Shown: positions 1 to 8,392, counted from the stretch's first letter. The stretch: DNA of 36,048 nucleotides from Streptosporangium pseudovulgare (GCF_014648055.1 NZ_BMQJ01000026.1:47155-83202); one strand, 5' to 3'. The notes: a model not told the origin generated them from the letters alone. Numbers and translations: made by a program.

Positions 1-144
1 GCCGACGGCCAACCCAAGACGCTCGACGAGATCGGCAAGGTCTACGGCGTGACGCGCGAGCGCATCCGGCAGATCGAGTCCAAGACCATGTCGAAGCTGC
101 GCCACCCGTCCCGGTCGCAGGCCCTGCGCGACTACCTGGTCTGA
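1..144 (+). CDS. rpoD: RNA polymerase sigma-70 factor, C-terminal end (partial)
   Basis: Only the last 47 codons and the TGA are in the window; the gene enters from the left edge. They encode sigma region 4.2: a helix-turn-helix with LDEIGKVYGVTRERIRQIE, which reads the -35 element, followed by the SKTMSKLRHPSRSQ segment and the terminal LRDYLV. This tail is almost the canonical end of actinobacterial principal sigma factors of the HrdB/SigA type, which usually finish in LRDYLD. The role is promoter recognition by RNA polymerase holoenzyme. Actinomycetes often carry several HrdB-like paralogues, so principal sigma versus a close paralogue cannot be settled from this fragment. A strong hairpin follows 15 bases after the stop. 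Confidence 0.9.
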   Translation, partial: ADGQPKTLDEIGKVYGVTRERIRQIESKTMSKLRHPSRSQALRDYLV

Positions 145-159
145 GGGGCCCGCGACGCG

Positions 160-190
160 CCGTCCGCCCGGCCGGTGTCCGGGCGGACGG
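160..190 (+). terminator. Terminator of the sigma factor gene
   Basis: Perfect 12-bp inverted repeat, CCGTCCGCCCGG (160-171) with CCGGGCGGACGG (179-190), closing a 7-nt loop, 15 nt downstream of the sigma stop. There is no real U-tract, as is usual in high-GC actinomycetes. It lies between the sigma gene and the convergent small gene, so it could work in both directions. Confidence 0.75.
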
Positions 191-194
191 TTCC

Positions 195-266
195 GGCGGG
201 CCGGTCACCCCTCCAGCGGGTCATCCGTCCGGCGGGCCGGTCACCCCTCCAGCGGGTCATCCGTCC
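195..266. repeat. Perfect 36-bp tandem duplication at a gene's 3' end
   Basis: The 36-bp unit at 195-230 is repeated exactly and immediately at 231-266. The second copy contains the stop codon (TCA on the plus strand at 241-243) and the last codons, DDPLEG, of the minus-strand gene ending at 241. Because 36 is a multiple of three, the first copy carries the same codons and stop in the same frame, so reading past the stop would add a short tail and meet an identical stop at 205-207. Confidence 0.9.
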
Positions 267-612
267 GCGGGTCCCCGTCTCCGCCGTGACCGGCCGGTCC
301 GTGCGGGGGCCGGGCGCGCGGGCCCGCGTGTATCAGGTGCCTCACCGGGGAGTTCTCCAGCACGGCGGCGAACGCCTCGATCACCCCCTCGCCCAGCGGG
401 CGGACGGCCTCCACCACGGCCTGCGTGCGGGCGCCGACCTCCTGGAGGATCCCCTCGACGATCTGCGGCAGGGGCGGCGCCGGCAGGCCGAGCCGCTGCC
501 GGGGCGGGGCTTTCTCTGGTGGCGCCCAGCGCATCGAGTCCTCGCTCATGGCGAGCCATTCGTCGACGACTCCGTCGATGGCGTCGAGCACATGGTCGGG
601 ATCGCTTGCCAT
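241..612 (-). CDS. Hypothetical small protein
   Basis: This 123-aa protein belongs to no family I recognise. The N-terminal 50 residues are acidic and amphipathic (MASDPDHVLDAIDGVVDEW...). A middle helix-prone stretch around 48-90 alternates hydrophobic and charged residues (IVEGILQEVGARTQAVVEAV). The last 30 residues are Gly/Pro/Arg/His-rich and look disordered. There is no signal peptide or membrane segment. The ATG at 612 follows a G-rich CCGGGGGG about 5 nt upstream, and codon use has the G/C third positions expected of a real gene. It converges on the sigma factor gene and diverges from the permease. Its 3' end lies inside the 36-bp tandem duplication. Confidence 0.6.
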   Translation of the reverse strand: MASDPDHVLDAIDGVVDEWLAMSEDSMRWAPPEKAPPRQRLGLPAPPLPQIVEGILQEVGARTQAVVEAVRPLGEGVIEAFAAVLENSPVRHLIHAGPRARPPHGPAGHGGDGDPRTDDPLEG

Positions 613-794
613 AGCGGCCCCCCGGGTGGCTTATGTCCTTTAACACGACGGTACCCCGCCGGGTCCGGCCGGGCCACGGTCAGCCCCGCACGGATCCGCC
701 GGGGAGCCTCGCATATCCGCAGGTGAAAGAGGGTAAAAGGGGGCCGGGCAGGCGGCGGTGCTCCGCCGCGGGCGACGCGCGGGGGAGATGGGTC

Positions 795-2231
795 GTGGCC
801 GGACTGTGGACGGGAAAAGGCGTGCTGCGCCGTAAACCCTTCGAACAGATCGAAGAGACCGGGGGCGGTGAAGCCGGGCAGCTCACCCGCGTGCTGGGCG
901 TGTGGCAGCTCACCGCGATCGGGGTGGGCGGCATCATCGGCGCGGGCATCTTCACGCTCGCGGGCGCGGTGGCCAACGGCAAGGCCGGTCCCGCCGTCGT
1001 ACTGTCGTTCCTGGTCGCCGGGATCGCGAGCGCGGCGGCGGCGTTCTCCTACGCCGAGTTCGCCGGGCTCATCCCGAAGGCGGGATCGGCCTACACCTAC
1101 GGCTACGCGGTGCTCGGCGAGCTGCCGGGCTGGTTCATCGGCTGGGACCTGCTGCTGGAGTACACCGCGATCGTCGCGGTGGTCGCCATCGGCATCTCCG
1201 GCTACTTCTCCTTCCTGCTGGGCAGCCTCGGCATCGATCTCCCGGCGTGGATGCTGGGCGCGCCGGGGACGGGCGCCGGGCACCGGGTGGACCTGTTCGC
1301 CGCGCTGCTGTGCCTGCTGATCGCCTGGCTGCTGAACCTCGGGATGCGCAACGCGGCCCGGTTCGAGATGGCCGTCGTCGGGCTGAAGGTCATCGTGGTC
1401 ATCGTGGTCATCGTGGTCGGCGCCTTCTACGTCAGGTCCTCGAACTACGTCCCCTTCTTCCCCTACGGCGTGGGGGGCGTGTTCGCGGGCGCGGCCACGG
1501 TGTTCTTCGCGGTGTTCGGCTACGACGCGATGAGCACCGCGGCGGAGGAGTCCAAGGACGCCACGCGGCACATGCCGAGGGCGATCCTGTACTCGCTCGC
1601 CATCGCGATGACGCTGTACGTGCTGGCCTGCCTGGTGCTGACCGGCATGCAGAGGTACACCGAGATCGACCGGGAGAGCGGCTTCTCCTCGGCGTTCCAG
1701 TCGGTGGGCCTGGCCCGGCTGGCGGACGTGATCGCGGTCGGGGCGATCATCGGCATCCTCACCGTGATGTTCACGTTCATGCTCGGGGTGACCCGGGTGT
1801 GGTTCTCGATGAGCCGCGACGGACTGCTGCCGAAGTGGTTCGCCAAGACCCACCCGGTACGGCACGTGCCGACCCGGGTGACCTGGATCGTCGGCGCCGT
1901 CTCGGCGCTCATCGCCGGGTTCCTGCCCATCGTGGAGGCGGCGGAGCTGACCAACATCGGCATCCTGCTGGCGTTCGTGGTGGTGTGCGCGGCGGTGATC
2001 GTGCTGCGCTACCGGCGGCCCGACCTGCCGCGGACCTTCCGCACCCCGGGCATGCCGTTCGTCCCGGCCGTCGGCATCGCCTTCTCGCTCTGGCTGATCA
2101 CGTTCCTGGCGTGGCAGACCTGGGTGCGGTTCGTGGTGTGGTTCCTGGTCGGCCTGGTGGTGTACTTCGCCTACTCCTACCGGCACTCGGAGCTGGCCGG
2201 GGCCGAGGCCGGGGAGCGTGCGCCGGAATAA
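795..2231 (+). CDS. APC-family amino acid permease (CAT/YfnA type)
   Basis: A 478-aa integral membrane protein with about 12 hydrophobic helices, matching in length and motifs the cationic amino acid transporter branch of the APC superfamily. The hallmark first-helix motif GVGGIIGAGIF is at residues 43-53. The loop SAAAAFSYAEFAGLIPKAGS and the FFAVFGYDAMSTAAEE segment are also typical. It should import an amino acid by proton symport; the substrate (basic or branched-chain) cannot be read from sequence. The GTG at 795 is chosen because GGGGGAG precedes it by about 7 nt, and the frame upstream is Arg/Pro-rich and unlike the family. The flavin monooxygenase gene begins 29 nt after its stop, so the two are probably co-transcribed. 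Confidence 0.9.
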   Translation: MAGLWTGKGVLRRKPFEQIEETGGGEAGQLTRVLGVWQLTAIGVGGIIGAGIFTLAGAVANGKAGPAVVLSFLVAGIASAAAAFSYAEFAGLIPKAGSAYTYGYAVLGELPGWFIGWDLLLEYTAIVAVVAIGISGYFSFLLGSLGIDLPAWMLGAPGTGAGHRVDLFAALLCLLIAWLLNLGMRNAARFEMAVVGLKVIVVIVVIVVGAFYVRSSNYVPFFPYGVGGVFAGAATVFFAVFGYDAMSTAAEESKDATRHMPRAILYSLAIAMTLYVLACLVLTGMQRYTEIDRESGFSSAFQSVGLARLADVIAVGAIIGILTVMFTFMLGVTRVWFSMSRDGLLPKWFAKTHPVRHVPTRVTWIVGAVSALIAGFLPIVEAAELTNIGILLAFVVVCAAVIVLRYRRPDLPRTFRTPGMPFVPAVGIAFSLWLITFLAWQTWVRFVVWFLVGLVVYFAYSYRHSELAGAEAGERAPE

Positions 2232-2260
2232 ACGCGGGCCGGGGCGGGTTCGCCGCTGAC

Positions 2261-3325
2261 ATGGCTCACGATGACATCCCCGGTGACATCCGCGGCGTGG
2301 CGCGCGGCTCCGCCGAGGTCCCGCTGTCCATCCTCGACCTCGCCCCCGTCGGCCGGGGCTTCACCGCCACGCGGGCGCTGGCGGGGAGCACCGAGCTGGC
2401 CAGGCGCGCCGAGGAGTGGGGTTACCACCGCATCTGGGTGGCCGAGCACCACGGGATGCCGTCGGTGGCCAGCTCCTCCCCCGCCGTGCTGATCGCCCAC
2501 CTGGCCGCGGCGACCCGCACGATCAGGCTGGGCTCCGGCGGCGTGATGCTGCCCAACCACGCGCCGCTGATCATCGCCGAGCAGTTCGGCACCCTGCACG
2601 CCCTGCACCCCGGCCGCATCGACCTCGGCCTCGGCCGCGCCCCGGGCACCGACTCCGCCACCGCGCGGGCGCTGCGCCGCGGCGACCTGGGCGCCGACGA
2701 CTTCCCCGAGCAGCTCGCCGAGCTGACCGGCTTCCTCGACGCCTCGTTCCCGGCCGACAACCCCCTGCACCGGCTCTCGGCCGTCCCCCGCTCGCCGGAG
2801 TCCGGCCGCCCGCCGGTCTGGCTGCTCGGCTCCAGCGGCTTCAGCGCCCAGCTCGCCGGCCTGCTAGGGCTGCCGTTCGCGTTCGCCCACCACTTCAGCT
2901 CCGCCAACACCATCCCCGCGCTGGAGCTGTACCGGTCGACGTTCCGGCCGTCGGAGGCGCTGGACCGGCCGTACGCGATGATCGGCGTCGCGGCCGTGGC
3001 GGCCGGGTCCGCCGAGGAGGCGCTGCGCCTGGCCCGGCCGGGCGCGCTGGCCATGCTCCGCCTGCGCCGCGGCGCCCCGGAGCCGATCCCCACGCCCGAG
3101 GAGGCCGAGACCTACCCCTACTCCGCGGCCGAGGCGGCCTTCGTCCACGACCACCTGTCGAACGTGGTGCTGGGCGACGCCGCCGCGGTGCGCTCGGGGC
3201 TGGAGGAGCTGCGCAAGCGCACCGAGGCCGACGAGCTGATGATCACCTCGCAGGTCGCCGACCCCGAGGCGCGGATCCGCTCCTACGGCCTGATCGCCGA
3301 GGCGTACGGCCTGCCCGGCGCCTGA
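2261..3325 (+). CDS. LLM-class flavin-dependent oxidoreductase
   Basis: This 354-aa protein is the full length of single-component luciferase-like monooxygenases of the MsnO8-like group. It opens with the characteristic LSILDLAPVGRG, then has WVAEHHGMPSVASSSPAVL (strand and active-site histidine region), IRLGSGGVMLPNHAPL, AEQFGTLHALHPGRIDLGLGR and WLLGSSGFSAQLA, all hallmarks of the TIM-barrel, FMN-binding fold. It probably uses reduced flavin supplied by a separate reductase to oxidise a small substrate, which is unknown. ATG 2261 is preceded by GGGGCGGG at slightly long spacing, and the permease stop lies 29 nt upstream, suggesting an operon. After the stop a 14-bp copy of the last codons occurs at 3334-3347, 36 bp from the original. 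Confidence 0.88.
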   Translation: MAHDDIPGDIRGVARGSAEVPLSILDLAPVGRGFTATRALAGSTELARRAEEWGYHRIWVAEHHGMPSVASSSPAVLIAHLAAATRTIRLGSGGVMLPNHAPLIIAEQFGTLHALHPGRIDLGLGRAPGTDSATARALRRGDLGADDFPEQLAELTGFLDASFPADNPLHRLSAVPRSPESGRPPVWLLGSSGFSAQLAGLLGLPFAFAHHFSSANTIPALELYRSTFRPSEALDRPYAMIGVAAVAAGSAEEALRLARPGALAMLRLRRGAPEPIPTPEEAETYPYSAAEAAFVHDHLSNVVLGDAAAVRSGLEELRKRTEADELMITSQVADPEARIRSYGLIAEAYGLPGA

Positions 3326-3397
3326 CCGGCCACCGAGGCGTACGGCCCGCCGCGCGACCGGTCCGGCGCCCGGCCGCACCCGGCATCCGGCCCCGCG

Positions 3398-4633
3398 TCA
3401 GGGCACGCAGCCGTCGAAGGCGACGGGCAGGTGGCGGGGGCCGCGCAGCACCGGGTTGCGCCGGTAGGGCGGCGGGTCCGTGACCAGCCGGGGCTCGACG
3501 AGCCGGCGGGCGAGCTCGGTGAGCGCGACCTGCGCCTCCAGCCGGGCCAGCGGCGCGCCGAAGCAGTAGTGGATGCCGCCGCCGAACCCGAGGTGCTCGT
3601 TGCCGGTCCGGCCGGGATCGAACCGGTCGGGGTCGGGGAAGCGCCGGGGGTCCCGGTTGCCGGAGGCCAGGACCAGCCAGACGGGCGCGCCCCGGGGGAT
3701 GGTGACGCCGCCGACGTCGATGTCGGCCAGGGCGGTGCGCTGGGGCAGGAGCTGCACCGGCGGCTCGTAGCGCAGCAGCTCCTCCACCAGCGGCACGGCC
3801 AGGCCGGGCTCCTCCCGCAGCCGCCGCAGGGCGTCGGGGTGGCGCAGCAGGGTCAGCATGCCGTTGGTGATGAGGTTCACCGTGGTCTCGTGGCCGGCGA
3901 TGAGCAGCAGGACGGCGGTGACGACCAGTTCCAGCGGCGACATGCGTTCCCGGTCGCCGTGCCCGGCGGCCAGCGCGGACAGCATGTCGCCGCCGGGCGC
4001 GCGGCGGTGGTCCTCGATCAGCCCGGCCAGGTAGCGGCCCAGTTCCATGCGGGCCCGCTGGGCGGCGCGGCGCCGTTCGGCCGGCCCCTCCCCCTCCTCG
4101 CCGGGGTCGAGCCCGGCGACGATCGCCTCGGCCCAGACGTGGAAGCGCTCCTCGTCCTCGTGCGGCACCCCGAGGAGCTTGCAGATCACCATCACCGGGA
4201 AGGGGTAGGCGAAGTCCTCGACGATGTCGGCCCGCTCCCGGTCGCGCAGGCCGTCGATCAGGCCGGAGACCATCCGGGCGAGGTCGCCGCGCATGTCGCT
4301 GACCCGCCGCGGGCTGTCCGGCGGCCCGAACGGCCGGGTCGCCAGCCGGCGCAACCGGTCGTGCTCGGGCGGGTCGAGCCGCAGGAAGCTGGGCGGCAGC
4401 CCCTGCTCCTCCTCCAGGATGTCCTCCTCGCCGGCGGTGGGCACCCGGTTGCGGGGGTCGGAGCTGAGGCGTGGGTCGTGCAGCAGGCCGGCGATCTCCC
4501 AGTACGTGCTCACCGCGTACACGCCGTCCTCCTGCCGCGCCACCGGCGTCCTGCGCAGCTCGGCGTAGAGCGGGTAGGGGTCGGCGCGGGCGGCGTAGTC
4601 GGTGATCCGCCGCAGCAGGGTGGCGGAGGTCAT
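3398..4633 (-). CDS. Cytochrome P450 (bacterial class I)
   Basis: A 411-aa soluble bacterial P450 of normal length. The oxygen-activating I-helix motif AGHETT is at 246-251, the ExxR pair at E285/R288, and the haem-ligand signature FGGGIHYCFG carries the proximal cysteine C357. LDPPEHDRLRRL (C-helix) and NRDPRRFPDPDRFDP are also standard. It should hydroxylate or otherwise mono-oxygenate an organic substrate; no biosynthetic genes nearby suggest which. ATG 4633 has GAGGAG upstream. It is the last gene of a minus-strand set ferredoxin, reductase, P450 (92-nt gap to the reductase), so its electron partners appear to be encoded beside it. It converges with the flavin monooxygenase gene. Confidence 0.95.
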   Translation of the reverse strand: MTSATLLRRITDYAARADPYPLYAELRRTPVARQEDGVYAVSTYWEIAGLLHDPRLSSDPRNRVPTAGEEDILEEEQGLPPSFLRLDPPEHDRLRRLATRPFGPPDSPRRVSDMRGDLARMVSGLIDGLRDRERADIVEDFAYPFPVMVICKLLGVPHEDEERFHVWAEAIVAGLDPGEEGEGPAERRRAAQRARMELGRYLAGLIEDHRRAPGGDMLSALAAGHGDRERMSPLELVVTAVLLLIAGHETTVNLITNGMLTLLRHPDALRRLREEPGLAVPLVEELLRYEPPVQLLPQRTALADIDVGGVTIPRGAPVWLVLASGNRDPRRFPDPDRFDPGRTGNEHLGFGGGIHYCFGAPLARLEAQVALTELARRLVEPRLVTDPPPYRRNPVLRGPRHLPVAFDGCVP

Positions 4634-4725
4634 GGCGGGCTCCTCTCGGACGATGCACCCGGCGTCCCGGGTCCCGCCCGGGGTCCTTGTCCGAGGCCGG
4701 GCCGGGGGACGCCGGTGTGCGACTC

Positions 4726-6123
4726 TCAGACGCGGGCCGGGACGAACGTGACGCGCCGCTCGCTGGGCGCGTAGCCGCTCAGGGTGACGGTGGGGCCGTG
4801 GGTGGGCAGGGCGGGGTCGGGGAACTCCGCCGGGATCGGCCGCGGTCCCCCGGGGGCGCGGTCCACCTGGGCGAAGTCCGGTGGGAAGGGCGCGGCCGTC
4901 TCGATGAGCCGCCCGTAGAACGGCAGCCACCTGCCGTGGTCGAAGGTGACGGCGGCGATGACGCGCCCCTGGTGGCCGTAGACGGCGGCGAACCGGCGCT
5001 CGGCCAGGGACCCCTGGACGATGGCCAGCTCGCGGCCCATGGGCGGCACGCCGACGGACTTGATGTTGATGCCGAACTGGGCGGACCAGAAGGCCGGCAG
5101 CCACAGGTGCGGGCGGCGTTCCGGGCCGGGGCTGACCATGTTGTGCGCGGCGACCTCGGCCTGGGCGACCGCGTTGCCCCAGTGCTCCAGCGACAGGAAC
5201 TGGTAGCCGAACAGCGGGTGCGGGGAGCGGGCGACGTCCCCGGCGACGAAGACGTCGTCGGTGACGATGCCGTGCACGTCGAAGGCCCGGCATCCGGCGT
5301 CGCAGGCGACCCCCCGCGGCCCGGCGGCCAGCCCGGACCCGGCGAGCCACTCGGTGTTGCGCACCGCGCCCAGCGCGACGACGGCCGCGTCCGCCTCCAG
5401 GGTGGTGCCGTCGGACAGGTGGGCGCACCGCAGCCGCCCGGCCGGGTCGCCCTCCAGCGCGGTGACCGTGATGCCGCAGCGCAGGTCCACGCCGTGCGCG
5501 TGGTGCAGTTCGGCCGCCACCGCGCCGACGACGCCGCCCAGCGCCCCGACGAGGGGGGCGGGGCCGCGCTCGGCGACCGTGACGTCGATCCCCCGTTCCC
5601 GGCAGGCCGAGGTGATCTCCGAGCCGGTGAACCCGGCGCCGATGACGAGCACCCGGCGGGGCCGCGCGTCCAGCCGCCGGGCCAGCCGGGCCGCGTCGTC
5701 GCCCGTGCGCAGGGTGAGGACGCCGTCCAGGGCGGCCTCGGTCTCCTTGATCCACGGGCGGGCGCGGGTGCCGGTCGCGATCAGCAGGCGGTCGTAGCGC
5801 ACCTCCTCCCCGCCGGCCAGGCGCACCCGCCGCCCGGCGAGGTCCAGCCCGGTGGCGGCCGTCCCGAGCAGCCAGCGCGCCTCCAGCGCGCGGCGCCGGG
5901 GCAGCAGGGTGTCGCCGGCGCCGGTACGGCCCAGCAGGACCTGCTTGGACAGCGGCGGCCGGTCGTAGGGCTCGTGCGGCTCGTCGCCGATCATGGTCAG
6001 CGTCCCCGCGAAGCCCTCCTCGCGGAGCGTCTCGGCGGCCCGCAGGCCCGCCAGGGACGCGCCGACCACGACGGCGTGGCCGCGCCGCCGGAACTCCTCG
6101 GCCGACCCGTCAGCCGCGGGCAC
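4726..6123 (-). CDS. FAD/NAD(P)H-dependent ferredoxin reductase
   Basis: This 465-aa flavoprotein belongs to the oxygenase-coupled NADH:ferredoxin reductase family (BphA4, PdR-like). It carries the FAD-binding motif VVVGASLAGLRAAE near residue 20, PYDRPPLSK, an NAD-binding GAGFTGSE motif near 165, the second FAD motif VFVAGDVA, and a C-terminal dimer/ferredoxin-facing domain. It would pass electrons from NAD(P)H to the neighbouring ferredoxin and on to the P450. I chose the GTG at 6123, with GGAGGGGG 9 nt upstream, over an in-frame GTG at 6156 that lacks a ribosome site. This start overlaps the ferredoxin gene by 14 nt, indicating translational coupling. Confidence 0.92.
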   Translation of the reverse strand: MPAADGSAEEFRRRGHAVVVGASLAGLRAAETLREEGFAGTLTMIGDEPHEPYDRPPLSKQVLLGRTGAGDTLLPRRRALEARWLLGTAATGLDLAGRRVRLAGGEEVRYDRLLIATGTRARPWIKETEAALDGVLTLRTGDDAARLARRLDARPRRVLVIGAGFTGSEITSACRERGIDVTVAERGPAPLVGALGGVVGAVAAELHHAHGVDLRCGITVTALEGDPAGRLRCAHLSDGTTLEADAAVVALGAVRNTEWLAGSGLAAGPRGVACDAGCRAFDVHGIVTDDVFVAGDVARSPHPLFGYQFLSLEHWGNAVAQAEVAAHNMVSPGPERRPHLWLPAFWSAQFGINIKSVGVPPMGRELAIVQGSLAERRFAAVYGHQGRVIAAVTFDHGRWLPFYGRLIETAAPFPPDFAQVDRAPGGPRPIPAEFPDPALPTHGPTVTLSGYAPSERRVTFVPARV

Positions 6124-6346
6124 CGGTCGCCGCCCCCTCCGGTACGGCCGGTCCACCGGGCCACTCGACGAGGATCGCCTGGACCGGGCAGGACGCGGCG
6201 GCCCGCATGACCTGCTCGCGCCGCTCGTCCCCGGGGCAGGGCTCGTACATCAGCGCCTCCTCGCCGTGCATGGCGAAGACGTCGGGTGCCTGGAAGGCGC
6301 ACTGCGCGTACGCCTCGCACCGGTTGAGGTCCACGACGATCCTCAC
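6110..6346 (-). CDS. P450-type single-cluster ferredoxin
   Basis: A 78-aa ferredoxin of the small actinobacterial P450-partner group, opening VRIVVDLNRC. The cluster ligands are three cysteines in C-x5-C (CEAYAQC, about residues 10-16) and a distal Cys-Pro (SCPVQAI). The fourth ligand position of a classic 4Fe-4S site is occupied by tyrosine, so a 3Fe-4S cluster, or 4Fe-4S with a non-Cys ligand, is expected. GTG 6346 fits the family start and has GGGGG upstream; an ATG at 6361 adds five residues but has no ribosome site. It is the first gene of the P450 operon and feeds the reductase-to-P450 electron path. The C-terminal 15 residues are an unstructured Gly/Pro extension. Confidence 0.9.
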   Translation of the reverse strand: MRIVVDLNRCEAYAQCAFQAPDVFAMHGEEALMYEPCPGDERREQVMRAAASCPVQAILVEWPGGPAVPEGAATGARG

Positions 6347-6453
6347 GAGAGCTGCCCCCATTCGGCGGGTGCGGCGTCGGACGCTGCCAGCCTAGGGAGC
6401 CGGCCTGGGGAAACATCATCCGGAAATCGGGGTGTTGCGGCTTTTGGCGGGGT

Positions 6454-6508
6454 CTTTGCCGCCGCCCTCCCGAACGGCCGGGGCCTTTGCCGCCGTCCTC
6501 CCGAACGG
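6454..6508. repeat. Imperfect 31-bp-period direct repeat
   Basis: A 24-bp sequence at 6454-6477 (CTTTGCCGCCGCCCTCCCGA plus ACGG) recurs with one mismatch at 6485-6508, giving a 31-bp period. It sits in the roughly 280-nt divergent region between the ferredoxin gene and the phospholipase D-like gene. It could be a regulatory duplication or a slippage product; no known operator is recognised. Confidence 0.6.
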
Positions 6509-6610
6509 TGGGGAACGCCCGCGCCGCGTCCCCTCCCGCCCCGGCGGCGTGCCCCTGCTCGGCTCCCGGAGGGTTCGCCGTGCCATCCAGCGGGTGAAAC
6601 CAGGTCAAAG

Positions 6611-6627
6611 GCGGGTAGATCACCCGC
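6611..6627 (+). other. Small hairpin abutting a start codon
   Basis: GCGGGT (6611-6616) and ACCCGC (6622-6627) form a perfect 6-bp stem with a 5-nt AGATC loop, ending one base before the ATG at 6629. The only G-rich ribosome-site candidate (AAAGGCGGG) is partly inside this stem, so it could limit translation of the phospholipase D-like gene. This is an inference from geometry only. Confidence 0.35.
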
Positions 6628-6628
6628 G

Positions 6629-8230
6629 ATGAAGGTAAACAACTGGTTCCTCACCCCCGAGGAACGGGGAAACCCGGCATCGTCCGTCGACGGCCGGCAC
6701 GACCCCGGCGTCGCCTGGTCGGACGGCAACGCGGTCCGGCCCATCCCGCACGGCGCGCCGTACTTCACCGAACTGCTCGCCCGGGTCCGCGAGCTGCGCG
6801 CCGGGGACCTGCTGCTGTTCACCGACTGGCGGGGCGACCCCACCGAGCGGCTGGACGGCCCGGGCACCGAGGTCGCCCGGGTCTTCGGGGAGGCCGCCCG
6901 GCGCGGCGCCGTGGTCAAGGGGCTGCTGTGGCGCTCGCACTGGGACGGGCTCCGCTTCAGCGAGGCCGAGAACCGCCACCTGGGCGACGAGATCGAGGCC
7001 GCCGGCGGCGAGTGCCTGCGCGACATGCGCGTCCCTCCCGGCGGCTCCCACCACCAGAAGCTCGTGGTGCTGCGGCACCGGGACCGGCCCGAACGCGACA
7101 TCGCCTTCGTCGGCGGGATCGACCTGTGCTGGAGCCGCCGCGACGACGCCTCGCACGACGGCGACCCGCAGGCCGCGCCCATGGCCGGGGTGTACGGCGA
7201 GCGCCCGCCCTGGCACGACGTGCAGGCGGCGATCCAGGGCCCGGCCGTGGGCGACGTCGAGGCCGTCTTCCGGGAACGCTGGGAGGACCCCGGCCCGCTG
7301 ACCCGCAACCCCGTGCACCGCCTGGCCGACCTGCTGCGCCGCGAGGACACCCGCCCCGACCCGCTGCCGCCGCAGTTCCCCGACCCGCCCGCCCGCGGGC
7401 CGCACGCCGTGCAGCTCCTGCGGACCTACGCCCACCGGCTGACCCGCTACCCGTTCGCGCCGCGGGGCGAGCGGAGCGTCGCCCGCGGCTACCTCAAGGC
7501 CCTGCGCCGCGCCCGCGCCCTGGTCTACATCGAGGACCAGTACCTGTGGTCGCCGCAGATCGCCGAGTCCTTCGCCGACGCGCTGCGGGCCGATCCCGAC
7601 CTGCTGATGATCGGCGTCCTGCCGCTGCACCCCGACGAGGGCGGCGCGCTGGGCGGTGTCCCCCAGGTGCTGGGCCGCAACCAGGCGCTGTCGGTGCTCC
7701 AGGAGGCCGGCGGCGACCGCTTCGCGGTGTACGGGCTGGAGAACGGGCACGGCACCCCGGTCTACGTCCACGCCAAGGTCTGCGTCGTCGACGACGTGTG
7801 GGCGACCATCGGCTCCGACAACTTCAACCGCCGCTCCTGGACCTACGACTCCGAGCTGACCTGCGCGGTGCTCGACGAGACCCCGGACGGCCGGGCGCCG
7901 CTGGACCCCGGCGGTCACGGCGACGGCGCCCGCCGGTTCCCCCGCGACCTGCGGCTCACCCTCGCCCGGGAGCACCTCGACCGGCAGGAGGGCGACGACG
8001 GCGACCTGCTGGACCCGCGGTCCTTCTTCGACGCGTTCGCCGCCTGCGCCGCCCGCCTCGACCGCTGGCACGAGGAGGGACGGCGCGGGCCCCGGCCGCC
8101 CGGCCGGCTGCGCGCTTACCGGTCGCCGCGCCTGTCCCGGTGGGCCGCCCTGTGGGCCGACCCGCTCTACCGGATCGTGCACGACCCCGACGGGCGGCCG
8201 CGCGCCCTGCGCCGCGCCGGCTCCTACTGA
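6629..8230 (+). CDS. Phospholipase D-like (HKD) family protein
   Basis: A 533-aa protein with two PLD repeats. The first has H141-H-Q-K144 followed by IAFVGGIDLCWSRRDD, as in eukaryotic-type PLDs, but its Asp position is replaced by an Arg-rich insertion. The second is canonical: H381-A-K383-VCVV-D388 followed by TIGSDNFNRRSW. Between them are ALVYIEDQYLWSP and the LRTYAHR segment also seen in phospholipases D. It should hydrolyse or transfer a phosphodiester head group. There is no signal peptide, so a cytoplasmic role or unusual export is possible. ATG 6629 (MKVNNWFLTPEERGN) is the family-like start. The gene is monocistronic or leads into the next gene, with a hairpin downstream. Confidence 0.88.
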   Translation: MKVNNWFLTPEERGNPASSVDGRHDPGVAWSDGNAVRPIPHGAPYFTELLARVRELRAGDLLLFTDWRGDPTERLDGPGTEVARVFGEAARRGAVVKGLLWRSHWDGLRFSEAENRHLGDEIEAAGGECLRDMRVPPGGSHHQKLVVLRHRDRPERDIAFVGGIDLCWSRRDDASHDGDPQAAPMAGVYGERPPWHDVQAAIQGPAVGDVEAVFRERWEDPGPLTRNPVHRLADLLRREDTRPDPLPPQFPDPPARGPHAVQLLRTYAHRLTRYPFAPRGERSVARGYLKALRRARALVYIEDQYLWSPQIAESFADALRADPDLLMIGVLPLHPDEGGALGGVPQVLGRNQALSVLQEAGGDRFAVYGLENGHGTPVYVHAKVCVVDDVWATIGSDNFNRRSWTYDSELTCAVLDETPDGRAPLDPGGHGDGARRFPRDLRLTLAREHLDRQEGDDGDLLDPRSFFDAFAACAARLDRWHEEGRRGPRPPGRLRAYRSPRLSRWAALWADPLYRIVHDPDGRPRALRRAGSY

Positions 8231-8252
8231 CCGGCGAAAACCCCGTTCCCAC

Positions 8253-8294
8253 CGGCCGGGAAGATCCCCGATCGGGAAGACCCCGTCCCGGCCG
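8253..8294 (+). terminator. Probable terminator after the PLD-like gene
   Basis: A 9-bp perfect inverted repeat, CGGCCGGGA (8253-8261) with TCCCGGCCG (8286-8294), encloses a 24-nt loop that itself contains the palindrome CCCGATCGGG. It begins 22 nt after the PLD-like stop and could terminate or attenuate transcription towards the next gene. Confidence 0.45.
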
Positions 8295-8392
8295 CCGGGA
8301 CGTCCACCGCCACCGGGACGCCCCGGGAGTCCGGCGGCGTGCGCACCGGATCTCCACGGAATCTGCACCGGCGCCGGTTACGCTCCCACGTC

